From the NCBI GenBank assembly GCA_963777915.1, contig CAVZSH010000003.1, forward strand, positions 1 through 64,000: a stretch of 64,000 nucleotides of DNA, read 5' to 3'. The DNA comes from CAVUPF01 sp963777915. GTDB taxonomy: Bacteria; Actinomycetota; Thermoleophilia; Solirubrobacterales; 70-9. Made by a program: the position numbers and the translations under genes. Shown here in pieces: positions 14,423-25,053 of the stretch (position 1 is its first letter; every line of letters begins with the position of its first letter). Under the pieces are notes generated by a model. The model was given only the letters and a program-made list of their open reading frames with translations. It had not been told where the DNA came from and did no database searches.

Positions 14423-15763
14423 CTATCCGGGCGCCGGCAGCTCGCCCAATCTGCCCGCCGCCGCGGCGATCACGCCGCGGGCCACGCCCTCCCAGCTCCA
14501 CAGCCGGCGGACCGTCTCGACCAGCGCCTCGCGTGCCGCCGGCCGGCGCTCCTCGGGGAGCTCCAGCCAGGCGCTGAGGCGCTCGGCGATCGCCTCGACC
14601 GCGCCCTCCTTGACCGGGAACGACGTGAGCGGCCGACCCCCTCCGGCAGCTCCGCGGCCAGCTGCCGCGAGACCTCCCGCATGCCGGAGTGATCGGCAGA
14701 GACAGGCAGCGCTCCGCAAGCGCCGGCCTCGACGGCGACCATCCCAAACGCCTCCGGGAAGGTGCTGGGCATGACCAGCGCCTCCGCATGGGGAAGCAGC
14801 TCGGCCACCTCGTCGTGCTCCAGCCGACCGATCAACTCGACCGACCCGGCCGCCGCGATTGCCGCCTCGGCATAGCCGGAGGGCGGATCTGCCAGGAACG
14901 CCGAGAGGATCGGCAGCGGCCTCCTGCTCACCGCCTTCCAGCCCGCGCCCCAGCCGCGCGACCTCGCGGGCGTCACCGAGATCCCCTTGTTCGAGCGCCG
15001 CCGAGCAAGCTGCGCAGTCCGTCCTCATACTCGCCGAACCCCGCGATCCGAGGCGGGCATCGGGATGCGCGGCGTGGACCAGCGGCCACGCCGCCAACAG
15101 CAGATCCACCCCCTTGGAGACGATCAGCTTGCCGACGAAGACGACCAAGGGGTCGCGCTCGGGTGCGGGCCGAAACTCGACCGTGTCCACCCCGGGGGGG
15201 CCGAGCCGGGTCTTCTCCTGCAGGCCCGGGAGATCGGGCAGCGTCGCCCAGAGCGACTCGGCGGTGTGGCGGGAGCCGACCAGGACGCCTGATGCCGCCT
15301 CCATGCCCTCCCTTGCGTAGGGAAGGAAGCGGGGGTTGGGTTTGACCGTGTACTCGAGGGCCGAGCCGTGAATCTTGGCGGCGAAAGGGGCGACGTCGGC
15401 GCGGGCGAGGATGGCCGGGCCCATGATCAGGTGGTTGGCGAGGGCGGCGTCGAAGCCGCCGGCCTCCTCGGCCACCGCCCTCACCGCCTCGACGTTGGCC
15501 GAGACGTAGCGGTCGAGCTCCTCGCTGCTCAGCTCGGGGAACGCCTTGACCTCGAAGCCCTCATAGGGGTCCTTCACGTAGACCGGGAGGAGGCCGCCGA
15601 TGTCGGGGTTGTGGATCTGGACGCCCGCGAGCTTGACCTCGCGGTCCTGGCAGAGGAGGTGGACCTCATGGCCGAGCCGGGCCAGCGCCTGGGCCAGGTT
15701 GGCGTTGTAGATGTTGCTGCCGGTCCCGCGCAGCATGTAGCCGTGGAAGATGAGGACCCGCAT
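14423..15763 (-). CDS. GT4-type glycosyltransferase, frame-disrupted
   Basis: A GT-B fold glycosyltransferase of roughly 440 residues. The N-terminal acceptor half is intact ('LIFHGYMLRGTGSNIYN', 'AAKIHGSALEYTVKPN', 'VGSRHTAESLW', 'GPPGVDTVEFRP'), as is the start of the donor half ('VVFVGKLIVSKGVDLLL'). Then the frame slips several times between about 15050 and 14640: 'IAGFGEYEDGLRSLL' lies in one frame, 'ALEQGDLGDAREVARLGRGLE' in another, and the E-x7-E donor motif 'PEAFGMVAVEAGACG' in a third. The reading returns to the first frame at 'FPVKEGAVEAIAERL'. Several close indels with no loss of motif point to base errors. The ATG at 15763 lies 14 bases after a TAATAG hexamer. Substrate unknown. 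Confidence 0.75.
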   Translation of the reverse strand: MRVLIFHGYMLRGTGSNIYNANLAQALARLGHEVHLLCQDREVKLAGVQIHNPDIGGLLPVYVKDPYEGFEVKAFPELSSEELDRYVSANVEAVRAVAEEAGGFDAALANHLIMGPAILARADVAPFAAKIHGSALEYTVKPNPRFLPYAREGMEAASGVLVGSRHTAESLWATLPDLPGLQEKTRLGPPGVDTVEFRPAPERDPLVVFVGKLIVSKGVDLLLAAWPLVHAAHPDARLGSRGSASMRTDCAACSAALEQGDLGDAREVARLGRGLEGGEQEAAADPLGVPGRSALRLCRGGNRGGRVGRVDRSAGARRGGRAASPCGGAGHAQHLPGGVWDGRRRGRRLRSAACLCRSLRHAGGLAAAGRGAAGGGRPLTSFPVKEGAVEAIAERLSAWLELPEERRPAAREALVETVRRLWSWEGVARGVIAAAAGRLGELPAPG

Positions 15764-15818
15764 CGGTTCCACGGAAGCTATTAGTCTTTGCGGCCATGAA
15801 TCAAAGCAGCTCTACCGG

Positions 15819-16080
15819 ATGCGCGCCCCGGCCTCGGGCCGTGAGGCGCTCGCCTACGCGAAGCCCGGCGGTACCTACGTCGATCGGGAGACCGGCGAGG
15901 AGATGAAGCCGGTGGCGATGGTGCTGCCGCTCGCTCCTTCCGCCTCGGCCCTGCCCCGGGAGCCCGGAGAACCTCCGTGCCTGCCGCCGCTGCGACCAGC
16001 TGATCGGCCTCGACGTCAGCGACTGCCCCTATTGCGGGCTGCGCCAAGAGGCGCTCGGCAGCGCCGTCCTGAGACGCTAG
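15819..16080 (+). CDS. Small zinc-ribbon protein, single frameshift
   Basis: The first frame encodes 'MRAPASGREALAYAKPGGTY' and 'ETGEEMKPVAMVLPLAP'. A one-base slip near 15960 joins it to 'RACRRCDQLIGLDVSDCPYC' and a stop at 16080. Joined, it gives an 86-residue protein with a C-terminal C-x2-C...C-x2-C zinc ribbon. This two-part order (tagged N-terminus, ribbon C-terminus) looks like a small regulatory or RNA-associated protein, but I cannot name the family. It is divergent from the glycosyltransferase, and its stop overlaps the convergent secreted-protein gene. Confidence 0.4.
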
Positions 16081-16840
16081 GGCTTCTTGACCAGCGTCGC
16101 CGTGTAGAGCAGGCGGGCGTTTGAGTAGTAGCAGCCGTAGGTCTTCGTCTTGCCGACCACCTGTTGGGGGCGGCCGTTTTTGATGTCTTCTTTGGAGGAG
16201 CAGTGCTTGGGCAGGCGGCTGCCGCGCCAGGTGTTGTTGGCCGAGACGTTGAAGGCGAACATCGGCGCCCAGGTCGGCACGGTGAGGGCGACCGTCTGGC
16301 CCTGGAGGACGGCGAGCGGGTGTTCGAGGGCGAAGATCGGGGTGGTGCCGAAGTAGGGGTTGAGCACCTGGACCGGGCTCTGGCGCACCAGCGTGTACTG
16401 GGGCGGGTTGGCTTTGAGCGGGCGCAGGACGCTGATCCTCGCCTCCGAGGGCTGGCCGAGGAATTCGTTGAAGAAACTGACCTCGTTGGTAGTGGTGGCG
16501 GAGTTCTTGGTAGAGGGCCTGGAGAGGGTGATCGACCAGGCGACGACCTTGCCTTCGAAGGGCGCCACGTAGGGTTTCGCCACTCCGCCGGCGGCGGTCT
16601 GGAAGCCGGTGACGTGGCCCTCGACCCGGCACGGCGTGATCTCGACGTTCTTGACGATCTTGCCGGGGCAGGACGGGGCCGGCGTTGAGGGGGTCTGGCC
16701 GAGGACGATGACCCGCAGGGGGGCCGAGTCAGCCGCGCCGGGCCAGCTCGCGCGATCAGTGCGGCAAGCAGGCAGGCGGCGGCCGCGCTTGCCAGCGCGC
16801 GCGTCCTGCCGGGTCGACTTTTCGCTTGCTCGAAGGCCAT
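16077..16840 (-). CDS. Secreted protein of unknown function, frameshifted
   Basis: The start at 16840 (with AGGAG just upstream) gives a signal peptide: 'MAFEQAKSRPGRTRALASAA' then a hydrophobic core 'ACLLAALIARA'. Near 16735 the frame slips by one and continues as 'DSAPLRVIVLGQTPSTPAPS', then about 190 residues of a beta-rich exported domain with cysteines in 'EITPCRVEG', 'LPKHCSSKE' and 'KTYGCYYSN'. Total about 250 residues. No enzyme motif is seen. It may be an extracellular or surface protein. The single slip is probably a base error. Confidence 0.5.
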
Positions 16841-16974
16841 CGGCTCCTAGGCAAACACGGGGCGAGCACCCCGGTTGCGGCCGGGATTCTGCCGTCCGCG
16901 GCGATGGGATGCGGCGCAGCGGGCATGCCTGCACGATCCCGGCCACCTCGCCTCTGTAGGGTTGCCCCCGCCAG

Positions 16975-17178
16975 ATGGAGGCCTCCAACCGCGCAGACGA
17001 TTTCGTCCCCGCCGGTCTCGCCTCCCTCGGAATCGAGGCCGACGAGGTAGACCTGGCGGTGATGGGCGCCGCCCATCAGCTCTTCTGGCCGGGGATATGC
17101 GAGCTTCTCAGGCTAGACACGAGCGGCGTCGAAGCGGAGCGCTGCCCGGACCTCTCCAAGCCCCCCGCACCAGCGTGA
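16975..17178 (+). CDS. AtzG-like small protein preceding an amidase
   Basis: A 67-residue acidic helical protein ('LGIEADEVDLAVMGAAHQLF', 'LLRLDTSGVEAERCPDLSKP'). Its size, hydrophobic helix pattern and Pro-rich end resemble the AtzG-like family, small partners that sit upstream of and stabilise AtzF-type amidases. The stop overlaps the GTG of the amidase (GTGA), which supports that pairing. A TAGGGT hexamer ends 12 bases before the ATG and could be the operon promoter. Confidence 0.55.
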   Translation: MEASNRADDFVPAGLASLGIEADEVDLAVMGAAHQLFWPGICELLRLDTSGVEAERCPDLSKPPAPA

Positions 17179-18543
17179 GCACCCTCGACCTGCCGCTGCG
17201 CGACCAGGCCGCGGCGATCGCCGCCGGCGAGGCCGACCCCGAGGAGCTGCTCAAGGCGGCGCTGGAGCGGATCGAGCAGCGCAACCCGCAGATCAACGCC
17301 GTGGTCGAGACCTTCCCGGAGCGCTCAGAGGAGATGCTCGCGGCAGCACCCGAGGGGTCGTTGCGCGGCGTCCCGGTCGTGATTAAGGACGAGTGGCCGC
17401 TGCCCTGGCGCGCCCAGCGCTTCGGGGCCGCCGAGATGTTCGCGCCGTGGCACCTGGCGAATCAGGTCCCTACCGGGCCCTGCGCGACGCCGGCGCGGTG
17501 ATCGTCGGAGTCGCAAACATGCACGAGCTGGGCTCAAGCAGCACCGGAAACGCATCCGTCTACGGCCCTGCCCGCAACCCCTGGGACACCGAGCGCTGCC
17601 CGGGAGGCTCCTCCAGCGGCCCTGCCGCCGCGGTCGCGGCGCGCCTTGTCGGGGGCGCCGTCGGCGCCGACGGGATCGGCTCGATCCGCTTTCCGGCCGC
17701 CTACTGCGGGTTGACCGGGCTGAAGCCGACCTTCGGCCGCTCAGCGATGGCCGGGCACCACATGGCGTCGATCTCGACCACGATCGTCTCCGGGCCGCTC
17801 TGCGCCGACGCAGCCGATTGCCGGCTGCTGGGTTCGGCGCTATTTGGCCAAGAGCTCGCCGCCGGAGAGGCCGCCGGCCTGCGAATCGGGGTCGTGCGCG
17901 ACACCGTCTCCGAAGATGTCGCGCCCGAGGTGCGCGCCGCATGCGAGGAAGCGATCGAGGCGCTGCGCGCCGAGAGCGGCGGGGAGGTGCGCGATGTGGC
18001 GCTCGCCGACATCGAGCCGGCCGCGCTGGCCACCGTGCTGATCGCCAATACCGAGGTCCTCGGCAACGTCTCGCCGGAGCAGCTCAACCACCTCAATCCC
18101 GACCTCAGCCCGATCAATCGCGGCTTCGTCAAGTACCGGATGCTCCTGCCGGCGGCGGCAAGCATGAAGGCCTATCGCGTCCGCACGCTGATGCGACACC
18201 GAGTGGCCGCCGCTTTCGAGGAGGTTGACCTGATCGCCTGGCCGACCGTTCCCGCAGTCGCACCTCCGCTGGAGGCACCGCTGGTCGAGCTGCCCTCTGG
18301 CACGCTGAGCGCAGACCAGGCCAACGTGCGCGGCGCCGGCCTCGCCAACCTGACCGGGATCCCCTCGATCAGCGTCCCGGTCGGGCTCGCCGGCGGACTG
18401 CCGATCGGACTCCAGCTCCAGGCCGCCTGGGGAGACGATGCCCTGCTGCTCGACGCCGCCGAGGCCCTGGAGCGGGCGAACGGGCGGCGCTGGGTGCAGG
18501 CGCTCTCGCCACTTGCGCAGCAGGCCGAGCCGACGGAGGCCTG

Positions 18544-18544
<1 letters not shown>
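17175..18544 (+). CDS. Amidase-signature hydrolase, single frameshift
   Basis: An amidase-signature enzyme of about 455 residues. The Ser-cisSer-Lys triad can be traced: the lysine in 'GVPVVIKDEW', the cis-serine in 'CPGGSSSGPAAAVA' and the nucleophile in 'GADGIGSIRFPAAYCG'. A one-base slip near 17445 separates 'FGAAEMFAP' from 'PGESGPYRALRDAGAVIVG'; everything on both sides fits the family. Such enzymes hydrolyse linear amides, and GatA is one branch, but no gatB or gatC is near and the small upstream gene is AtzG-like. A catabolic amidase, possibly acting on a urea- or allophanate-like compound, is therefore more likely than tRNA amidotransferase. Overlaps the ABC ATPase gene by one base. 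Confidence 0.78.
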
Positions 18545-19514
<970 letters not shown>

Positions 19515-19518
<4 letters not shown>

Positions 19519-20299
19519 CCTCCCTGGCGACAAACCTGAGGGTAATCAGAGCGCTGGGAATGCGCTCGATCCGCCAAACCTTCCGGCGCCCACAGCTAAT
19601 CGCGCCGATCATCGTCTTTCCGACTCTGCTGCTTGCAATCCAAACCGGGGGGGCGGGTGCGGCGGTCAACCTGCCCGGCTTTCCTCCGGTGCAGAGCTTC
19701 CTCCAGTTCATGTTGGCGGGAGCGATGATGCAGTCTCTGATGCTGGCCGGCAATAGCGGCGGCATCGCCCTCGCGGTTGACATCGAGATGGGCTTCACCG
19801 ATCGGCTCTTCGCGGCGCCGATCTCGCGCTTCACGATTGTTCTCGGACGGTTGGCCGGGACCGCGGCACTGGGACTCTTTTCGGCGCTTTGGTTTTTGGC
19901 GATCGGGCTGGTCTCGGGGCGGAAATCCAGAGCGGCGTCCCGGGGGCGCTGATCGCGATCTTCCTGGTCACCACGGCAGCACTGGCAGTCGGCGGGATCG
20001 GCGCCGCGATCGCCCTGCGGACCGGCAGAGCCAGCGTCGTACAAGGGCTCTTTCCGCTGGTCTTGGTGATCCTCTTCCTCTCCTCCGCCTTCTTCCCAGA
20101 GAACCTGATGATCCAACCAGCGCAGACGATCGCCGAATACAACCCGCTCAGCCTCGTCGTCAACGGGATCCGCAGTCCGATGATCTCCGGGATCAGCGCC
20201 ACCGAAACGCTATACGCGGTGCTGGCGATCGCCGGCATCGTGGTGCTGGGGCTGGTTCTGAGCGCGCGGGCGCTGCGCCATAGGTTGAGGGTCGGCTGA
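19515..20299 (+). CDS. ABC-2 type permease 1, single frameshift
   Basis: A six-helix ABC-2 permease of about 260 residues. The TTG start overlaps the ATPase stop (TTGA). The frame is intact through 'FTDRLFAAPISRFTIVLGRL', slips by one base in a GGGG run near 19917, then continues as 'GAEIQSGVPGALIAIFLVTT' to a C-terminal 'TIAEYNPLSLVVNGIRS', the conserved end of DrrB-type permeases. The stop overlaps the start of permease 2. A missing G in the run restores one frame throughout. Confidence 0.75.
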
Positions 20300-21089
20300 T
20301 GGAGGCCGCAACGCCGCTGCCAGTCTGGAGGTCGAACCTGGCGACGATCGGAGCCCTGATTGCACGCGCCAAGAACGAGCTGCTGCGGGTGCCAGGGGCA
20401 GCGATCCCCGGCGTGCTCGCGCCGACCATCTTCTTCCTCGGGCTGAACGGCGTCTTTGGGGCGCTCACCCACCTCAAAGGCTTCACCACCGGTAGCTATG
20501 AGAGCTTCATCGTGCCGGTCAGCATGCTCCAGGGAGCCGGGTTCACGGGAGCGGCGGCGGGCGTCAACCTGGCTCGGGACATCGAGCAGGGCTGGCTTGA
20601 CCGCCTGCTGGTCTCCCCCGCTCCCCGCTGGGTGCTGCTAGCTGGGACCGTGCTGGCGGCGAGCGCCCGCTCGCTGATCCCAGCAACCTTCGTGCTCATA
20701 GTCGCGCTGGCGCTCGGGGCAAATTTCCCCGGCATCGACGGCCTCCTAGTTGCCTATTTCATGGTCGCCGCGATGGCCGCGGACCGGCCTGCTGGGGCTC
20801 GATGCTGGCTCTTCATTTCAAGAGCCAGTCGGCGGCGCCGCTGATGCAGGCAGGAATGATGGCGCTGATCCTCACCACCACCGCCTACGCGCCACTCGCC
20901 CTGCTGCAGGGCTGGCTGCAAAAGGCTGCCCGGGTCAACCCGGTCACCCAGGTCATCGACGCGGCGAGGCAGGGCTTCGTCGGCGGCATCAGCTGGGCGG
21001 AAACCTGGCCCGGGCTGCTGGCGCTGGTCGGGATGCTCGCCATCCTCGGCACGCTCGCCCTGCGCGAGATGCGCCGCACCGCAGTGTGA
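20299..21089 (+). CDS. ABC-2 type permease 2, frame-disrupted
   Basis: A second ABC-2 permease of about 262 residues with the DrrB pattern 'DIEQGWLDRLLVSPAPRWVL' and C-terminal 'ARVNPVTQVIDAARQGFVGG'. Two slips, near 20780 and 20800, break the chain after 'AYFMVAAMAA'; 'GLLGL' appears in one frame and 'MLALHFKSQSAAPLM' in the next. With the ATPase and permease 1 it would form a heterodimeric exporter. Its stop overlaps the GTG of the glycoside hydrolase gene. Confidence 0.72.
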
Positions 21090-22270
21090 GCGCCAAGGCG
21101 ACCGAGATCGCCGAGGTCGTACTGCGCCGCAACTGGCTGGAGGGGCGCGCAAGGGCGTGCCCTTCTCCTACACCCGCCCCAGCCCCAGCCGTTACCCCTG
21201 GCAGTGGTACTGGGACTCATGCTTTGCGGCGATCGCCTGGCGACGCTTTAACGCTGCCCGACCGCAAGTCGAGCTAGAGAGCCTGCTGGCCGCGCAGCGG
21301 CCCGATGGCTTCGTCGGGCACACGATCTTCTGGCCCCGGCCGGTCTCCCTGGTCCGGCTGCCCTTCTACAACGTCGCCTCCCGCAACGCCCTGCAAGGAG
21401 ACGATCCAGCCGCCGCTACTTGCCTGGGCATGGCGCATTGCCGTCGGTGAGCCCGCCGCCGAACCGCGAATCGCGGCCCAGTTGGACTGGCTCAGCCGCA
21501 ACCGCGACCTCGACGGGGACAGGCTGCTGTGGATTGTCCAGCCTGATGAGTCGGGCCTGGACGCCTCCCCCAAGTTCGATCCAATCTGGAGATGGCAGTC
21601 CAACGCCCGGATTGGCTTCCCTTGGCTGGTGCACCGCAATCGCCGGCTCGGCTTCGACGCGCGCCGGATCCGCGATCGCGGCGGCCCGGTGCTCTGCGAG
21701 ACGCTTACCAACACGATGTGGTCGCTCTCGTTGCAGGCGCTGGGAGCGCCCTCGGCGACTGGGGCGCTTATCGACCGGCTTTGGGACGAGCAGCGCGGGC
21801 TGTTCCTGGATGAAGTCCAGCCCGGAGGGGCGCGACCCGGCGTGATCACCTGGGCCGCCCTTTCTCCCCTCGCATTGCCCGACCTACCGGAAGAGATCGG
21901 GCACCGCCTGGTCGAGGAGCACCTGCTGAGCGCTCGTGAGTTCCTCACCGCAGTGGCGCCGCCCTCGGTCGCCGCCTCGGAGCCGAGCTTTGAGCCCGGT
22001 GGCGGCCGCGGCCCACTCCGCCACTACTGGCGCGGCCCGACCTGGGTCAACGCTGCCTGGATGGTCTGGCTGGGGACGCGCCGCCTCGGCTATGAGGATG
22101 AGGCGGCGCGGCTCGCGAAGGGCCTGATCCGCGCGGTGAGTCGCGAAGGGCTGCGCGAGTACTACGACCCGCGCACCGGTAGGGGACTTGGCGCCAAGGA
22201 TTTTGCCTGGTCGGCGTTGATCGCGGAGCTGGAAAAACCCGATCCGGCGGCGCGCGAGAGCTATTTGTAG
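21086..22270 (+). CDS. Alpha/alpha-barrel glycoside hydrolase (GH63/MGH1-like), frame-disrupted
   Basis: About 390 residues of an (alpha/alpha)6-barrel glycosidase resembling GH63 and mannosylglycerate-hydrolase-like proteins. Family features: 'YPWQWYWDSCFAAIAWRRF' near the N-terminus, 'DGFVGHTIFWP', 'KFDPIWRWQSNARIGFPWL' and near the end 'GPLRHYWRGPTWVNAAWMV', where the catalytic acid/base region lies in relatives. Frames slip near 21150 (after 'LRRNWLEGRA') and near 21395 (after 'VASRNAL'). No signal peptide, so it acts in the cytosol, perhaps on a trehalose-, glucosylglycerate- or mannosylglycerate-type solute. Last gene of the amidase/exporter operon; its end overlaps convergent infA by ten bases. 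Confidence 0.72.
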
Positions 22271-22483
22271 CGGTAGGTGAGTACGCCGGCCGCGATCGAG
22301 ATCGTAGGGCGAGAGCTCGATCTTTACCCTGTCGCCCGGAAGGATGCGGATGTAGTGGCGGCGCATCTTGCCGGAGATGTGGCCGAGAACGTCGTGGCCG
22401 TTGTCGAGTTTGACGCGGAACATGGTGTTGGGAAGAGCCTCGGTGATCTCCCCCTCCATTTCGATCTTTTCCTCTTTGGCCAT
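22261..22483 (-). CDS. infA: Translation initiation factor IF-1, one extra base
   Basis: IF-1, the 73-residue OB-fold factor that binds the ribosomal A site during initiation. The sequence 'MAKEEKIEMEGEITEALPN', 'FRVKLDNGHDVLGHISGKMR' and 'ILPGDRVKIELSPYDL' is unmistakable. Near 22287 one extra base shifts the frame; removing it gives the expected end '-LTYRYK' and a TAG at 22261. The span is 223 bases, exactly 74 codons plus one. As IF-1 is essential, this indel is best read as a consensus error and is the clearest test case for the other slips. It follows cca by 28 bases. Confidence 0.9.
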
Positions 22484-22511
22484 GCGGCCGGGGAGGGTAC
22501 CTGACCAAGTT

Positions 22512-23942
22512 TCAGGCGGGTTGGCCGCGCAGCCGGCGGGCGCGTTCGACCGCCTCGGCACGGGTCCTCACCTCACCCGCGTATTGGGCCGCCTCCAGCT
22601 CGCCCAGCAGCTCGCCCAGCTCCGGTCCCTGCTCGATCTCCAGCTCCGCGGCAAGCTCGTCGCCGCGCAGCAGCGGGGCGGGCGGTCCGTCGCGTCGCCA
22701 GGCAAGTGCTGCGGCGAGCATCTGGCGGGCGAGGTCCAGGTGCGCCCCGATCGCCTCCTCGCTGGCGAGCGGCCCACTGCCCCGGGCCGAGAGCCGGTCG
22801 GCGACGGTGAGCAGGGTAACGTCGGCAGCGACCGGATCGGTGGCGCGCAGGTATTCGTGGACGCGGCGCGGTGGCAGCGGCGCCTCGTGGACGAGGAACC
22901 CGAGACGCAGATGATGGAGGGTGAGAGCGCGCAGGTGGCGGGTCAGCCGGCGGCTCGTGTGCAGGCGAGCGCAGAGGCCCCCGACGATCTCGGCCCCGTC
23001 GCGGTCGTGGCCGATGAAGGTGACGTAGGCGCCCCGCTCGCCACGCGTTGCCGGCTTGCCGATGTACTGAAGGAGGGCGCCGAAACGCAGCGCGGTACCG
23101 CGGGTCATCTGGTCGGCCAAGGGATCGGCGAGCAGCTCCGCCGCCTCGCCTGCACAATCACCGGCGAAGCGCTCCAGGTCGGCCTCGATCTCAAGCGTGT
23201 GCTCTAGGACGGTAAGCGTATGGCCGTGGACGTCGAGGTGGTGGTTGGCGCCCTGCCCGACTCCGCGCAGCGCCTCCAACTCGGGTAAGACCACCGCGGT
23301 GAGTCCCAACTCGTCGAGCAGGGCAAGACCGCGCAGCGGGTCGGATCCGCCGACGAGCTGTCGCAACTCGGCGAGCTGGCGCTCCCCGGCAGGCTCGGCG
23401 GCGCGGGCGGCTTCTGGCCCGGGCGAAAGCGACGGTCCCTGGGTCGATCGCCAGCTCGAACTCGGCCGCCAGGCGGGCGGCGCGGAGCAGACGAATGGGT
23501 CCTCGTAGAAGCTGCGCTCGCCGACCGCGCGCAGGAAGCCTCCCTCGAGGTCGGCGAGGCCCCCGTGGGGGTCGAGTGGGCGGCCTCCGGCAAGGGGAAC
23601 CGCGACAGCACCGATGGTGAAGTCCCGAGCCGCCAGGTCGGCCTCGATCGTCCCTCCCCGCAACGCCGTTGCGTCGATCTGCCAGGAGCGATCGGCGGCC
23701 ACCACCCGCCAGGTCCCGAACTCGGCCGAGAGCTGGAAAGGGTGCCCCCCACCCTCCCTGCCGATTGCCTTCGCCGCCGCCGCCGGATCTCCGGTTACCG
23801 CGAGGTCGAGGTCGCTGACCGCCCGGCCGAGCGCCGCATCGCGGATCGCGCCGCCCACGATCCACGCCCCGCTGCCACCCCCCAGAGCCCGCCGCGCCAG
23901 GTCGACCGCCGGTGCCCTGCCAAGGCAATCGGCGAGGCTCAC
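22512..23942 (-). CDS. CCA tRNA nucleotidyltransferase / poly(A) polymerase family
   Basis: A 476-residue class II nucleotidyltransferase that matures tRNA 3' ends. Catalytic part: 'WIVGGAIRDAALGR', then the carboxylates in 'VSDLDLAVTG', and 'IDATALRGG' with 'DLAARDFTIGAVAVPL'. An HD-like domain follows ('VHGHTLTVLEHTLE', 'LQYIGKP'). Residues about 150-180 are in the wrong frame: a missing base near 23499 and an extra base near 23415-23428 replace an expected 'IRLLRAARLAAEFELAIDPG' with unrelated residues, then restore the frame. The gene therefore looks open but carries a compensated double frameshift. Overlaps alr by four bases. Confidence 0.85.
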   Translation of the reverse strand: MSLADCLGRAPAVDLARRALGGGSGAWIVGGAIRDAALGRAVSDLDLAVTGDPAAAAKAIGREGGGHPFQLSAEFGTWRVVAADRSWQIDATALRGGTIEADLAARDFTIGAVAVPLAGGRPLDPHGGLADLEGGFLRAVGERSFYEDPFVCSAPPAWRPSSSWRSTQGPSLSPGPEAARAAEPAGERQLAELRQLVGGSDPLRGLALLDELGLTAVVLPELEALRGVGQGANHHLDVHGHTLTVLEHTLEIEADLERFAGDCAGEAAELLADPLADQMTRGTALRFGALLQYIGKPATRGERGAYVTFIGHDRDGAEIVGGLCARLHTSRRLTRHLRALTLHHLRLGFLVHEAPLPPRRVHEYLRATDPVAADVTLLTVADRLSARGSGPLASEEAIGAHLDLARQMLAAALAWRRDGPPAPLLRGDELAAELEIEQGPELGELLGELEAAQYAGEVRTRAEAVERARRLRGQPA

Positions 23943-25051
23943 GCTGCGGCCCGCGGCACCCGCGCTGAGATCCCGCAGGTGACCTCGTAGTTGATCGTGC
24001 CGAGACGGACGGCGACCTCCTCGGCGAAGTGGATCGCCTCTTCCCCCTGGGTGCCGATCAACACTGCCTCGTCACCGGGTTCGACCTCTGTCTCAAGACC
24101 GAGGTCAACGGTCAGGTTGTCCATCGAGATGGTGCCAACCAGCGGGTGGCGCCTGCCACGAATCAACACCTCGGCGTTGTTGGAGAGGCCGCGCCGCACC
24201 CCATCGCCATAGCCAAGTGGCAGAACCCCCACACTGGTGTCGGCAGAAGCGCGCCAGCTTTGCCCGTAGCCGGCGCTGTCGCCGGCCGCGAAGCGCTTCA
24301 CGTCGGCGACATAGGAGCGCAGCGAGAGAGCCGGGGCGAGGCCGCGCGCGGCCGTGTCGCGCCCGAAGGGGTCGAGACCGTAGAGGGCGACGCCGCAGCG
24401 GGCCATATCGAAATGCGAACGTGGATCACGGAAGACTGCGGCACTGTTGGCGGCGTGGACGGTGATGCCCGGAAACTCCGCCCTTACCGCGTCGGCGACT
24501 GCCGTGAAGCGGTCGAGCTGCTCCTCGAAGAACCCTGAGTCGGGCTCATCCGCGGTGGCGAAGTGAGTCCAGAGGCCAACCAGGTCGAGGTGGGGGTCCT
24601 CGGCGCAGGCGCGCGCCAGCGCCATCACCTCGGCTGGGTCCTGCGTACCGAGGCGCCCCATGCCGCTGTCGTGCTTGACGTGAACCCGAGCCGGGCGGCC
24701 CTGCGCCCGGGCGCGGTCGGAGAGGAACGCCCGGAAGCCCTCCCGCCAGACACCGAGCTCCGCCCCCGAGGACAACGTCATGTCTACCTCCTCGGCGCTC
24801 AACGCTCCCATCCCCAGCAGCGGAACGTGCTGGAAGCGGCGGCCGATCTGCGCGGCCTCGGCGGCGGTGGCCACCGCCAGCCTGCTGGCCCCCCCGGACA
24901 GCGCCGCGGAGGCGCAGGCGTCGGCGCCGTGGCCATAGCCGTCTGCCTTGACCACCGCGCACAACTCGGCTCCCGGGGCCAGGGTTGCCTTCAGCCGGGC
25001 GCAGTTGGCCTTCACTGCGCCGAGGTCGATCCGGGCGAGCGCCCGCGCCAT
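23939..25051 (-). CDS. alr: Alanine racemase
   Basis: A fold-type III PLP enzyme of 370 residues that makes D-alanine for peptidoglycan. The PLP lysine is Lys35 in 'CAVVKADGYGHGADA'. The second catalytic base is the tyrosine in 'GDSAGYGQSWRA', and 'GTISMDNLTVDLG' carries the conserved Met-Asp of the substrate site. Length and order of motifs are normal. It is coupled to the CBS-domain gene upstream (two-base gap) and to cca downstream (four-base overlap), in the actinobacterial glmS-nnr-alr neighbourhood. Confidence 0.93.
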   Translation of the reverse strand: MARALARIDLGAVKANCARLKATLAPGAELCAVVKADGYGHGADACASAALSGGASRLAVATAAEAAQIGRRFQHVPLLGMGALSAEEVDMTLSSGAELGVWREGFRAFLSDRARAQGRPARVHVKHDSGMGRLGTQDPAEVMALARACAEDPHLDLVGLWTHFATADEPDSGFFEEQLDRFTAVADAVRAEFPGITVHAANSAAVFRDPRSHFDMARCGVALYGLDPFGRDTAARGLAPALSLRSYVADVKRFAAGDSAGYGQSWRASADTSVGVLPLGYGDGVRRGLSNNAEVLIRGRRHPLVGTISMDNLTVDLGLETEVEPGDEAVLIGTQGEEAIHFAEEVAVRLGTINYEVTCGISARVPRAAA

Positions 25052-25053
25052 GA

